Assembly (NCBI RefSeq): GCF_027019125.1
Contig: NZ_JALUXE010000034.1
Location: forward strand, 467,581 to 531,580
Length of the DNA: 64,000 nucleotides
DNA from: Roseovarius sp.
Lineage (GTDB): Bacteria > Pseudomonadota > Alphaproteobacteria > Rhodobacterales > Rhodobacteraceae
Reading direction: 5' to 3'
Both the position numbers and the translations under genes were made by a program. The notes below the pieces were generated by a model that was not told the DNA's origin, did not search any database, and worked only from the letters and a program-made list of their open reading frames with translations. Below, in pieces: positions 42,175-50,501 of this stretch (within the stretch, counting starts at the first letter, position 1; each line of letters begins with the position of its first letter).

Positions 42175-43752
42175 ATGGCAAAGATCGCGTTCATCCTGCT
42201 GTGTCACAAGGACCCTGAGGCGATCATCCGTCAGGCCGAGATGCTGACGGCCGCGGGCGACTACATGGCCATTCATTTCGATGCTCGCGCCAAGCCAGAG
42301 GCATTCACCCGGATCAAGACGGCGCTGGCAGACAACCCAAGTGTAACCTTTGCCAAAAAGCGGATCAAATGCGGTTGGGGCGCGTGGTCTCTGGTGCAGG
42401 CTACGCTCTACGCAGTTGAGGCCGCGGTGGACGCGTTTCCGCGCGCCACGCATTTCTACATGCTGTCCGGCGATTGCGCGCCGATCAAATCGGCCCGGTT
42501 CGCGCATCAGTTTCTGGACAACCGAGATGTCGATTATGTCGAGAGCTTCGATTACTTCGAAAGTGACTGGATCAAGACGGGGATGAAGGAAGAGCGGCTC
42601 ATTTACCGTCACTTCTTCAACGAACGCACACAGCCCAAACGCTTTTATGCATCGTTCAATCTCCAGCGCAAACTGGGCCTGACGCGCCCCATTCCGCATG
42701 ACATCCAGATTCAGATCGGAAGCCAGTGGTGGTGCCTGCGGCGGCGCACGGTGGAATGGATTTTGGACTTCACACGCAAGCGCCGAGATGTGATGCGGTT
42801 CTTCCGCACAACGTGGATCCCAGACGAGACGTTCTTTCAGACACTCGTGCGGCATCTTGTGCCGGAGCGCGAGATCGAGACACGCACGCTCACGTTTCTG
42901 ATGTTCACCGATTATGGTATGCCGGTGACGTTCTACAATGACCATTACGACCTGTTGCTCAGTCAGGATTATCTGTTTGCCCGCAAGATCAGCCCCGAAG
43001 CGCTGGAGCTGAAGCGCCGATTGGGCACGCTCTATTCAGATGAGCGGGCGCAGTTCCAGATTTCGAACGAAGGCCGCAGCCTGTTTCAGTTTCTCACCGC
43101 CCGCGGTCGCGAAGGCCGCCGATTTGCGCAGCGGTTTTGGGAAACCGAGAGCACGCTCGGGCGCGAGCGTGAATTGATGATCGTGGTATGCAAGAAGTGG
43201 CATGTGGCCAAGCGCCTGCTGGAGCGTATCCGACAGGTCACCAACCTGCCCGCGATCGAGTATCTCTTTAATGAAGAAGGCACCGCCCTGCCCGATCTGG
43301 GGGGTATTCAGGCTACATTGGCCAAACGAACCCGGCACCGGCGCGCCCTCATGCGGATGCTGTTCGATTACTATGAAACCGATCGCCTGCTTGTCTGCAT
43401 GGACCCCGGAAGTATTGATCTTTTGCAGGATTTCTGTGGCGACCGGGCTGTGACCAAGCTCTTGGAGGTTCAGTGCCATTTCACCGATGAATATCTGATC
43501 GGCCACGCCATGCGTGTCGGCCTCGCGGGTGAGCAGACCCCGCCCGAGACATTGGAGCGGCTTTTGCCCACGATTCGGGGCGACATGACCTATGAGAGCG
43601 ACCGCATCCGCGATTCCGAATTCGAGAATCACATAATCATGCGGCAATCGGATGATCGCGGCCAACGCGCCGATCTCTTGTCGCGGTTCCTTGATATTCC
43701 GCGAGAAAAAGCGCAGGAAATCGCGGAACCCGACCACCTGTTTGCAGATTGA
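42175..43752 (+). CDS. Core-2/I-branching type glycosyltransferase with DUF5928 C-terminus
   Basis: A 525-residue protein. The first ~270 residues resemble beta-1,6-N-acetylglucosaminyltransferases of the branching family: MAKIAFILLCHKDPEAIIRQ, AIHFDARAKPEAF, HFYMLSGDCAPIKSA, and QWWCLRRRTVEWIL with a following TTWIPDETFFQTLVRHL. The remaining half matches what I know as DUF5928 in roseobacters, with ICIV-type nucleotide-like MIVVCKKWHVAKRLLERI. It probably builds a surface polysaccharide in the cytoplasm. The ribosome-binding site is weak. The HIT gene begins nine bases downstream. Confidence 0.85.
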   Translation: MAKIAFILLCHKDPEAIIRQAEMLTAAGDYMAIHFDARAKPEAFTRIKTALADNPSVTFAKKRIKCGWGAWSLVQATLYAVEAAVDAFPRATHFYMLSGDCAPIKSARFAHQFLDNRDVDYVESFDYFESDWIKTGMKEERLIYRHFFNERTQPKRFYASFNLQRKLGLTRPIPHDIQIQIGSQWWCLRRRTVEWILDFTRKRRDVMRFFRTTWIPDETFFQTLVRHLVPEREIETRTLTFLMFTDYGMPVTFYNDHYDLLLSQDYLFARKISPEALELKRRLGTLYSDERAQFQISNEGRSLFQFLTARGREGRRFAQRFWETESTLGRERELMIVVCKKWHVAKRLLERIRQVTNLPAIEYLFNEEGTALPDLGGIQATLAKRTRHRRALMRMLFDYYETDRLLVCMDPGSIDLLQDFCGDRAVTKLLEVQCHFTDEYLIGHAMRVGLAGEQTPPETLERLLPTIRGDMTYESDRIRDSEFENHIIMRQSDDRGQRADLLSRFLDIPREKAQEIAEPDHLFAD

Positions 43753-43761
43753 GGATGCGCC

Positions 43762-44148
43762 ATGCCCCATGCCTATGATCCCCAGAACATCTTTGCCCGT
43801 ATCCTGCGCGGCGAGATACCGAACAAGACGGTGCTGGAGACTGCGCATACCCTTGCCTTTCACGATATTCAGCCGCAGGCGCCGGTGCATGTGCTGGTGA
43901 TCCCAAAGGGCGCCTATGCCAGCTATGATCATTTTGCCGCCGAGGCGAGTGACGCCGAGATCGTCGATTTCAACCGCGCCGTGGCAGAGGTCTGTCGCCT
44001 GACGGGTGTCGATCTGGGCGAAGGCGGTCAGGGATTTCGCGCGATCACCAATGCCGGCGCCCATGGTGTGCAAGAGGTGCCGCATTACCATCTGCATATC
44101 TTGGGCGGACGTCCGCTGGGCCGGATGCTGGCGCGCGCCGATAGCTGA
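43762..44148 (+). CDS. HIT family hydrolase
   Basis: A 128-residue HIT-fold nucleotide hydrolase or transferase. It begins with NIFARILRGEIPNKTVLE, has HDIQPQAPVHVLVIPKGAY, and carries the His triad in VPHYHLHILGG. Members of this HINT-like group cleave nucleoside phosphoramidates or dinucleotides. It lies nine bases after the glycosyltransferase gene and may share its transcript. Nothing in its context fixes a substrate. Confidence 0.93.
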   Translation: MPHAYDPQNIFARILRGEIPNKTVLETAHTLAFHDIQPQAPVHVLVIPKGAYASYDHFAAEASDAEIVDFNRAVAEVCRLTGVDLGEGGQGFRAITNAGAHGVQEVPHYHLHILGGRPLGRMLARADS

Positions 44149-44227
44149 GGCAGCCCTGCTTGTGCCAAGGACAAGATGCGCCCATATGGGGCGCATTGGT
44201 CAGACACAGGACTTTGCAGGTAGGCCC

Positions 44228-45022
44228 ATGACTTTTCGCACCCGCGTTGGCGCGTTTCTCGATACATCGCTGTTTCAAAACACCATTCTGGGCGTAATCC
44301 TGTTCAACGCCGTGATACTTGGGATGGAGACCTCTGCGCCGATCATGGCGCGGGCGGGCGATGCGATCTTATTTCTCGACAAACTCTGTCTTGCGGTTTT
44401 CGTGGTCGAGATCGCGGCCAAACTCTTTGCGCGCGGACCAGGTGGGTTTTTCCGGAATGGCTGGAATATCTTTGATTTCGTGATCGTGGGGATTTCGCTT
44501 GTCCCGGCCACGCAGGGCCTGTCGGTGCTGCGGGCGCTGCGCATCCTGCGTCTTTTGCGCGTGGTTTCGGTCGCGCCCTCGCTGCGTCGTGTGGTCGAGG
44601 GGCTGGTGACCGCTTTGCCCGGTATGGGATCGGTGTTCCTGTTGATGGGGATGCTGTTCTACATCGGGTCCGTGATGGCGACCAAGCTGTTTGGTTCAGC
44701 CTTTCCGGAATGGTTTGGCGATCTTGGGCGCTCGGCCTATTCGCTCTTTCAGATCATGACGCTGGAATCGTGGTCCATGGGGATCGTGCGCCCGGTGATG
44801 GAGCAGTTTCCCTATGCCTGGGCCTTCTTTGTGCCCTTTATCATGGTCACGACATTCGCCGTGGTGAACTTGCTCGTTGGTCTTATCGTCAACTCCATGC
44901 AGGATGCGCATCACGCCGAAGATGTCGAAAAGACTGATAATTACCGCGACGAGGTGTTGGCGCGGCTCACGCAGCTTGAGACGCTGCTCCGGGACGTTCA
45001 GGACAAAAAGCCGAAAGGCTGA
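44228..45022 (+). CDS. Bacterial voltage-gated sodium channel (NavSp-like)
   Basis: A 264-residue six-helix channel subunit from ATG 44228. The voltage sensor S4 carries regularly spaced arginines in LRALRILRLLRVVSVAPSL. The selectivity filter is TLESWSMGIVRPVM (Thr178-Glu-Ser-Trp), the sodium-selective TLESW signature of NaChBac-type channels. S6 is MVTTFAVVNLLVGLIVNSMQ, followed by a coiled-coil tail (EDVEKTDNYRDEVLARLTQL), which assembles the tetramer. The sequence is very close to the channel of Ruegeria (Silicibacter) pomeroyi used in structural work. In marine bacteria it is thought to serve motility or sodium homeostasis. Confidence 0.95.
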   Translation: MTFRTRVGAFLDTSLFQNTILGVILFNAVILGMETSAPIMARAGDAILFLDKLCLAVFVVEIAAKLFARGPGGFFRNGWNIFDFVIVGISLVPATQGLSVLRALRILRLLRVVSVAPSLRRVVEGLVTALPGMGSVFLLMGMLFYIGSVMATKLFGSAFPEWFGDLGRSAYSLFQIMTLESWSMGIVRPVMEQFPYAWAFFVPFIMVTTFAVVNLLVGLIVNSMQDAHHAEDVEKTDNYRDEVLARLTQLETLLRDVQDKKPKG

Positions 45023-45103
45023 GCGCAGATTGCGCAAGAAGCGGGTCGTCCCATGACGCAGCCTTGGGGCAGATTTGGGGAAACCCGAACCGGAGGCCCG
45101 AGA

Positions 45104-45568
45104 ATGATCGCCATCACCGCCTTGCCCACAGAGACTGTCCGCGCCTTGCAAGCCGGCGCACCCGATGCTCATGGACACCCGCCTGAACACCATGTGGCGC
45201 AGGGATCTGGCAATCCGTGCCGTCATTGCCTGCGATTCATCCCCGAGGGGACGGCGATGCTCATCCTCGCCTATCGGCCCTTTGCCGGGTTGCATCCCTA
45301 TGCAGAGACCGGGCCGATTTTCCTCTGCGCGGAGGCCTGCGCGCGCCATGAAGGCACAGCGATTCCCGAAGTCTTGCGAGACAGCCCCGACTATCTGCTC
45401 AAGGGTTACAACAGCCTGAACCGCATCGTTTATGGCACCGGTCGTGTTGTGACAGCGGCCGAGATCCCCGCCTATGCCGAACAGGTGTTCGCGCAGAGGG
45501 ATGTGGCCTATATCCACGTGCGATCGGCGCGCAACAATTGCTATCAGGCGCGGATCGACCGGGCTTGA
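45104..45568 (+). CDS. DUF1203 domain protein
   Basis: A 154-residue protein from ATG 45104, which has GGAGG seven bases upstream; the frame is open earlier without support. Conserved DUF1203 features are PCRHCLRFIPEGTAMLILAY, then RPFAGLHPYAETGPIFLCAE, then YIHVRSARNNCYQARIDR. The CxxC and histidines suggest metal binding. The function of the family is not known. It lies between the sodium channel and pheS without overlap. Confidence 0.85.
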   Translation: MIAITALPTETVRALQAGAPDAHGHPPEHHVAQGSGNPCRHCLRFIPEGTAMLILAYRPFAGLHPYAETGPIFLCAEACARHEGTAIPEVLRDSPDYLLKGYNSLNRIVYGTGRVVTAAEIPAYAEQVFAQRDVAYIHVRSARNNCYQARIDRA

Positions 45569-45637
45569 CCGGTGCAACCGCTTGCACGCCGCGCCGATGC
45601 GCGGTAACTCGCCGGAGATACCAGCGGGGTGGAAGCG

Positions 45638-46711
45638 ATGAGTGATCTGCGGGAAAAATATCTGACGGCGATTGCCAATGCCGGTGACGAGGCCGCGCTT
45701 GAGGATCTGCGCCTGCAGGCCGTGGGCAAGAAGGGCGAAATCAGTCTCGCGATGCGCGAATTGGGCCGGATGAGCCCGGAAGAGCGGCAAGAGGCCGGGC
45801 CGCGTCTGAACGCGCTCAAGGACGAGATCACCAGCGCGCTTGCCGCCAAGAAACAGGCGCTCGGTGATGCTGCACTGGATGAGCGGCTGCGCGGCGAGTG
45901 GCTGGATGTGACGCTGCCTGCGCGGGGGCGCAGGGCCGGCACGATCCACCCGGTCAGCCAGGTCACCGAGGAAGTGACCGCGATCTTTGCCGATATGGGG
46001 TTTGCCGTGGCCGAGGGGCCGCAGATCGAATCCGACTGGTTCAATTTCGACGCGCTGAACATTCCCGGACACCATCCGGCGCGGGCCGAGATGGATACGT
46101 TTTATACCCATCGCGCAGAAGGGGATGAGCGCCCGCCGCATGTGTTGCGCACGCATACCAGCCCCGTTCAGATTCGCAGCATGCAGGCCAATGGCGCCCC
46201 CATTCGGATCATCGCGCCGGGGCGGGTCTATCGCGCGGATTACGACCAGACCCATACGCCCATGTTCCATCAGGTCGAGGGGCTGGCGATCGACAAAGAT
46301 ATCAGCATGGCCAACCTGAAATGGGTGCTGGAAGAGTTCGTCAAGGCGTTCTTCGAGGTGGATGATGTCGAGCTGCGCTTTCGCGCGTCGCATTTCCCGT
46401 TCACCGAGCCGTCGGCCGAGGTGGATATCCGCTGTAGCTGGGAAGGCGGTACGCTCAAGGTGGGCGAGGGAAATGACTGGCTGGAAATCCTCGGGAGCGG
46501 CATGGTCCATCCCAAGGTTTTGCAGGCTGGGAATATTGATCCGAATGAATGGCAGGGTTTTGCCTTTGGCATGGGGATCGACCGGATCGCGATGCTGAAA
46601 TACGGTATCCCCGATCTGCGCGCGTTCTTTGACTCAGACTTGCGGTGGCTGCGGCATTACGGGTTTGCCAGCCTTGATCAGCCGACGCTGCATGGCGGGC
46701 TGTCGCGGTAG
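45638..46711 (+). CDS. pheS: Phenylalanine-tRNA ligase, alpha subunit
   Basis: A 357-residue catalytic subunit from ATG 45638 ([20 protein letters not shown]); an in-frame GTG 45629 is less likely. It has the class II motifs: [12 protein letters not shown], then [20 protein letters not shown] (motif 2), and [19 protein letters not shown] (motif 3). An N-terminal coiled coil binds tRNA. It pairs with PheT, whose gene is on the same strand about 12 kb upstream at 30806. The usual pheST operon has thus been split. Confidence 0.97.
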   Translation: MSDLREKYLTAIANAGDEAALEDLRLQAVGKKGEISLAMRELGRMSPEERQEAGPRLNALKDEITSALAAKKQALGDAALDERLRGEWLDVTLPARGRRAGTIHPVSQVTEEVTAIFADMGFAVAEGPQIESDWFNFDALNIPGHHPARAEMDTFYTHRAEGDERPPHVLRTHTSPVQIRSMQANGAPIRIIAPGRVYRADYDQTHTPMFHQVEGLAIDKDISMANLKWVLEEFVKAFFEVDDVELRFRASHFPFTEPSAEVDIRCSWEGGTLKVGEGNDWLEILGSGMVHPKVLQAGNIDPNEWQGFAFGMGIDRIAMLKYGIPDLRAFFDSDLRWLRHYGFASLDQPTLHGGLSR

Positions 46712-46995
46712 AGTGCGTTTCAGCCTGTCGAGGGTCTCCCCGTCTGCGGGTAAACAAAATTCGTCTGTGAAACGCGCCCTTAAACGCTATGCTTACGTAT
46801 GGCGTATACCTGTGGGTGGGTTGATCCGGGGCGGGGGGGAACGTATTTGGGTGGTATATGTGCTGCTGCCGTTGATCAATGGTTGTGCGCCGGTCCTGCC
46901 TCTTGGGCAATGATCCGGGTGCGCCTAGATCGCGATCTCCATTCTTTCGACGGCTCGCCCGCGTCACATAGCTATCCGGCCCGAGGAGCCATCAA

Positions 46996-47409
46996 ATGCC
47001 GCTGACCCAGTTGATCTATGCGTCACAGCCTTTCGGCTTTGATCCGGCAATGCTGGCGGGCATCCTGATGGACGCACGGCGCTACAATGCGCGCGATGAC
47101 GTGACCGGTGCGCTGATCGTGCGCGGGGATATGTATCTGCAGCTGCTGGAAGGCCCAAAACCCAAGGTCGAGGCAACTTTTGGCCGGATTCTTCAGGACG
47201 ACCGGCATGTCAATCCGGTGCGTCTGATGCATCGCGAAGTGCAAGAGCGGATGTTTCCCGAATGGTCGATGCTCGACGATCCGGCGAAAAGCTGGGTCTG
47301 GAGTATTGCCGAGGTGCGCGGTGGCGCGTTGGAGCGGTTTTCGGCCGGGCAAGAGGCGCTGAAATTCTTTAAGCGTCTGGCGGAAGCGCGCTGTGACACG
47401 GCGGGGTAA
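46996..47409 (+). CDS. BLUF domain blue-light photoreceptor
   Basis: A 137-residue protein that is essentially a single BLUF domain. The flavin-contacting residues are in place: Tyr8 in LIYASQP, Asn31 in YNARDDVTGAL, Gln49 in MYLQLLEG, and Trp90/Met92 in FPEWSM. Blue light rearranges the hydrogen bonds of Gln49 around FAD. There is no attached effector, so it should signal by binding a partner. No EAL or cyclase partner lies beside it; the closest cyclase is far away at 14745. GGAG lies six bases before the start. Confidence 0.9.
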   Translation: MPLTQLIYASQPFGFDPAMLAGILMDARRYNARDDVTGALIVRGDMYLQLLEGPKPKVEATFGRILQDDRHVNPVRLMHREVQERMFPEWSMLDDPAKSWVWSIAEVRGGALERFSAGQEALKFFKRLAEARCDTAG

Positions 47410-47438
47410 ACCCCGCCGCATCTGTTCTTGGGTTCTTG

Positions 47439-48647
47439 TCACCCGACCACGTTGAACGCGGGCCCGTAGGGGTAGCCCGTGATGTTCTCGTTGCCATCTT
47501 CGGTGATGACGAGAATATCATGCTCGCGGTAGCCGCCCGCGCCAGGTTGATCCGCCGCCAGTGTCAGCATCGGCTCCATCGAGATGACCATGCCCGGTTC
47601 CAGCACGGTGTCGATATCCTCGCGCAGTTCCAGACCTGCCTCGCGGCCATAATAATGGCTGAGAATGCCAAAGCTGTGACCGTATCCAAAGGTCCGGTAC
47701 TGCAGCAATTGGCGCTCTTCGAAGAAGGTGTTTATCTTGTGCGTCACCTCGGCACAGCTCACGCCGGGCTTCAGCAAAGACATGCCATATTCATGGGCGG
47801 CGACGTTGGCCTCCCAGATTTTCAGGCTGGCATCGTCCACCTCACCCGCAAACATCGTGCGCTCCAGCGCCACGTAATAGCCTGACACCATCGGAAAGGT
47901 ATTGAGCGACAGGATGTCGCCGCGTTCAATCGCGCGGGCGGTGACGGGGTTATGCGCGCCGTCGGTGTTGATGCCGGACTGAAACCAGACCCAGGTGTCA
48001 CGATATTCTGCGTCGGGGAAGCGCTTGGCGATTTCGGCCTCCATCGCGTCACGGCCCGCCATGGCCACGTCAATCTCGCGCGTGCCGACCTTGACCGCGT
48101 CGCGGATGGCATAGCCGCCCACGTCCGCCACCTGCGCACAAGAGCGGATAAGGGAAATTTCCGCCGCCGATTTTTTCATGCGCTGACGCATGGTGGCGGG
48201 GGCGATGTCGATCATCGCACCGGGCTTGAGGAAGTTCTCCAGCTTGTCCCGGTTATGCAGCGTGAGGTGATCGCCTTCATAGCCGACCACACGCCCCTCA
48301 CCCGTGACCGACAGGATCGCGCGCCAGAAATTGTCGCGCTGCCAGTCGGTATAGGTAATGTTGTCGCAGAAACAGCGGCGCCACGGCTGACCCGCGTCAA
48401 TGCCCGCCGAGATTGTCACGCAGGCGGTGTCGGTGACGACAAGGCCATAGGGGCGGCCAAAGGAGCAATAGAGAAAGCCCGAGTAATAGGCGATATTGTG
48501 CATCGAGGTCAGAACGACGGCGGTGGTGCCGTTCTCTGCCATGATGGCGCGCAGACCGGCAAGCCGGGCCTCATATTCAGACACGGCAAAGGGCAGCGGG
48601 GCCTTTTCGCCATTGTGGAAACGGTAGAATTCAGGACGTGCAGTCAT
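47439..48647 (-). CDS. Creatinase (creatine amidinohydrolase, M24 pita-bread fold)
   Basis: A 402-residue protein that matches creatinase closely: SMHNIAYYSGFLYCSFGRPY and RTFGYGHSFGILSHYYGREA. The residues known to act in the Pseudomonas putida enzyme are at the same numbers here: His232 in SGINTDGAHNP, Glu262 in ALERTMF and Glu358 in VISMEPM. The enzyme splits creatine into sarcosine and urea and needs no metal, unlike M24 peptidases. The gene stands alone: no creatininase, sarcosine oxidase or urease genes lie nearby. M24-family annotation as Xaa-Pro peptidase would be wrong on these residues. Confidence 0.9.
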   Translation of the reverse strand: MTARPEFYRFHNGEKAPLPFAVSEYEARLAGLRAIMAENGTTAVVLTSMHNIAYYSGFLYCSFGRPYGLVVTDTACVTISAGIDAGQPWRRCFCDNITYTDWQRDNFWRAILSVTGEGRVVGYEGDHLTLHNRDKLENFLKPGAMIDIAPATMRQRMKKSAAEISLIRSCAQVADVGGYAIRDAVKVGTREIDVAMAGRDAMEAEIAKRFPDAEYRDTWVWFQSGINTDGAHNPVTARAIERGDILSLNTFPMVSGYYVALERTMFAGEVDDASLKIWEANVAAHEYGMSLLKPGVSCAEVTHKINTFFEERQLLQYRTFGYGHSFGILSHYYGREAGLELREDIDTVLEPGMVISMEPMLTLAADQPGAGGYREHDILVITEDGNENITGYPYGPAFNVVG

Positions 48648-48797
48648 AGTGACCCTCCTTGCAAAAGAAGGTCCCGGCGTTCAGGACTGTGGGGAAAGGC
48701 CGAAAGGGGGCGACGCCATCGCCCGGGCCTGCGGTGGTTTTAGCGATTGGCCACGGTCTGGCAAGCGGGTTTGCGACAGGGATAGGGGGATTGCGGC

Positions 48798-49790
48798 ATG
48801 AGGACGAAGATTGCTGCGCGAAATCTGATCACCGATGTGGCGGGGCTGCGCGTGGGCAATGCGCAGGACATGCGCCTGCGCTCAGGTGTCACGGTGTTGG
48901 TGGGCGATGTGCCCTTCACCGCAGGTGTGCATGTGATGGGCGGTGCGCCGGGCACGCGCGAGACCGATTTGCTCAGCCCGGATCGTGTGGTCGAGCAGGT
49001 GGATGCGCTGGTGTTGTCGGGCGGCTCTGCCTTTGGCCTTGATGCCGCTTCGGGTGTTGCCGACGGGCTGCGCGATATGGGGCGCGGGTTTGCCGTGGGC
49101 GATGTGCGGGTGCCGATAGTGCCGGGGGCGATCCTCTTTGACCTCTTGAATGGCGGCGACAAGGCGTGGCGCGAGAACCCCTATAAGGCGCTTGGCCATG
49201 CGGCGCTGAATGCTGCATCAGCGGAATTCGAGATTGGCAGTCTGGGGGCAGGGGCGGGGGCGACCACGGCCAATCTGCGCGGCGGACTCGGGTCGGCCTC
49301 GGCCCTATTGCCGGGGGGCGTGACCGTGGGCGCATTGGTGGCGGTCAATGCGCTTGGCTCGGCCACGGTGGGCGAGGGGCCAGAGTTCTGGGCAGCCCCG
49401 TTCGAGCGCGGTGCGGAATTTGGCGGGCGTGGCGTGGCGCGGGCCTATCCCGATCCGGCCCTTGCACCGACCAAGCTGGCGCAGCATGGCAATACCACGA
49501 TTGGCATTGTGGCCACCGATGCAGCCCTTACGCAGGCGCAATGCGCGCGGTTGGCCACGGCAGCACAGGACGGATATGCGCGGGCCCTCGTACCCTCGCA
49601 CACTCTGATGGATGGCGATCTGATCTTTGCCGCCTCCACGGGTACGCAACCCGCGCCTGATCTGGCCGCACAGGTGATGCTGGGTCACGCGGCGGCCTGC
49701 GTCATGGCGCGGGCCATTGCGCGGGCAGTTTACGCGGCGCGGTCCGAGCCGGGCGATGCGCTGCCGGCGTGGCAGGACAGGTTTGGCTAA
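48798..49790 (+). CDS. P1 family peptidase (DmpA / nylon oligomer hydrolase-like)
   Basis: A 330-residue N-terminal nucleophile hydrolase. It starts [20 protein letters not shown], has [20 protein letters not shown] and [20 protein letters not shown], and then [20 protein letters not shown]. The Asn-Thr bond in GNTTIG fits the self-cleavage site that exposes the Thr nucleophile in DmpA/NylC enzymes. Members hydrolyse N-terminal beta- or D-amino acid peptides and amide oligomers. It is divergent from creatinase with a 150-base gap and precedes the rimP operon. Confidence 0.88.
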   Translation: MRTKIAARNLITDVAGLRVGNAQDMRLRSGVTVLVGDVPFTAGVHVMGGAPGTRETDLLSPDRVVEQVDALVLSGGSAFGLDAASGVADGLRDMGRGFAVGDVRVPIVPGAILFDLLNGGDKAWRENPYKALGHAALNAASAEFEIGSLGAGAGATTANLRGGLGSASALLPGGVTVGALVAVNALGSATVGEGPEFWAAPFERGAEFGGRGVARAYPDPALAPTKLAQHGNTTIGIVATDAALTQAQCARLATAAQDGYARALVPSHTLMDGDLIFAASTGTQPAPDLAAQVMLGHAAACVMARAIARAVYAARSEPGDALPAWQDRFG

Positions 49791-49803
49791 GGCCGAATCC
49801 CCC

Positions 49804-49835
49804 TTGCAGACTCAGGGAGAGGGGCGTATACGCCC
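49804..49835 (+). promoter_or_regulatory. Sigma-70-type promoter and palindrome before rimP
   Basis: TTGCAG (49804-49809), a 17-base spacer and TATACG (49827-49832) form a good vegetative promoter. The -10 element lies within a perfect palindrome, GGGCGTATACGCCC (49822-49835), which could be an operator. It is 14 bases after the P1 peptidase stop and about 90 bases before the rimP start. The promoter call is a visual match. Confidence 0.65.
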
Positions 49836-49885
49836 TTCAACAGCGGCGCTTTCGGGTCCACTCGAATGCACCACCGGAAAGTGTA

Positions 49886-49908
49886 ACGGGCCGCGCGCCC
49901 GTTTTTTT
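49886..49908 (+). terminator. Leader hairpin with U-run just before rimP (terminator or attenuator)
   Basis: ACGGGC (49886-49891), loop CGCGC, and GCCCGT (49897-49902) are followed by a run of seven T. This looks like a complete intrinsic terminator. It ends only 14 bases before the rimP start codon and lies downstream of the likely promoter, so it is either a leader attenuator or the terminator of the upstream gene placed unusually close. Confidence 0.75.
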
Positions 49909-49921
49909 GTGCTTGGGAACC

Positions 49922-50497
49922 ATGACGAACGACTTGATTGCAAAGGCAGCGATTGATCGCAGACTGGCAGAGATCATCACCCCCGTGATCGAGGATCTGG
50001 GCTATGAACTGGTGCGCGTCCGGCTTATGGGCGGGCAGTATCACACGCTTCAGATCATGGCGGACAAGCCCGAAGGTGGCATCGAGGTGGATGATTGCGC
50101 CACGATCAGCACAGCGGTCAGCGCGGTTCTGGATGTCGAGGACCCGTTGACAGATGCCTATACGCTCGAAGTGTCGAGCCCCGGTATTGACCGGCCCCTG
50201 ACACGGCTCAAGGACTTTGAGATGTTCGAGGGTTACGAGGCCAAGATCGAGACGACCGAGCTGATTGACGGCCGTCGCCGCTTCAAGGGCGTTCTGGCGG
50301 GCGTCGAGGGCACCGAGGTTCTGATCAATGTCGAGGAAGGCACGATCGGGCTGGAATTCGACTGGCTTAGCGATGCCAAGCTGGTTCTGACGGATGAGTT
50401 GATCAAGGAAATGCTGCGACAGCGCAAGGCGGCGGGCGTGATCAACGAAGAGCAATTTGACGAGATCGAAACCGAGAACGGTTCTGAGGAGGACTGA
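49922..50497 (+). CDS. rimP: Ribosome maturation factor RimP
   Basis: A 191-residue protein from ATG 49922 ([20 protein letters not shown]). The RimP domain has [20 protein letters not shown] and [20 protein letters not shown], then [14 protein letters not shown], the strongest family signature. A C-terminal SH3-like domain and an acidic tail follow. It assists 30S subunit assembly. It starts the conserved rimP-nusA-ylxR-infB operon with four bases between its stop and the nusA start. The frame is open far upstream, but that part covers the promoter and terminator hairpin. Confidence 0.95.
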   Translation: MTNDLIAKAAIDRRLAEIITPVIEDLGYELVRVRLMGGQYHTLQIMADKPEGGIEVDDCATISTAVSAVLDVEDPLTDAYTLEVSSPGIDRPLTRLKDFEMFEGYEAKIETTELIDGRRRFKGVLAGVEGTEVLINVEEGTIGLEFDWLSDAKLVLTDELIKEMLRQRKAAGVINEEQFDEIETENGSEED

Positions 50498-50501
50498 CAC
50501 C

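Noticed and set aside
46712..46995. Possible small gene or RNA between pheS and the BLUF gene.
   Set aside because: The only structure is a loose GCGTTTCA / TGAAACGC pair 45 bases apart, and the open frames lack a ribosome site and protein-like composition.
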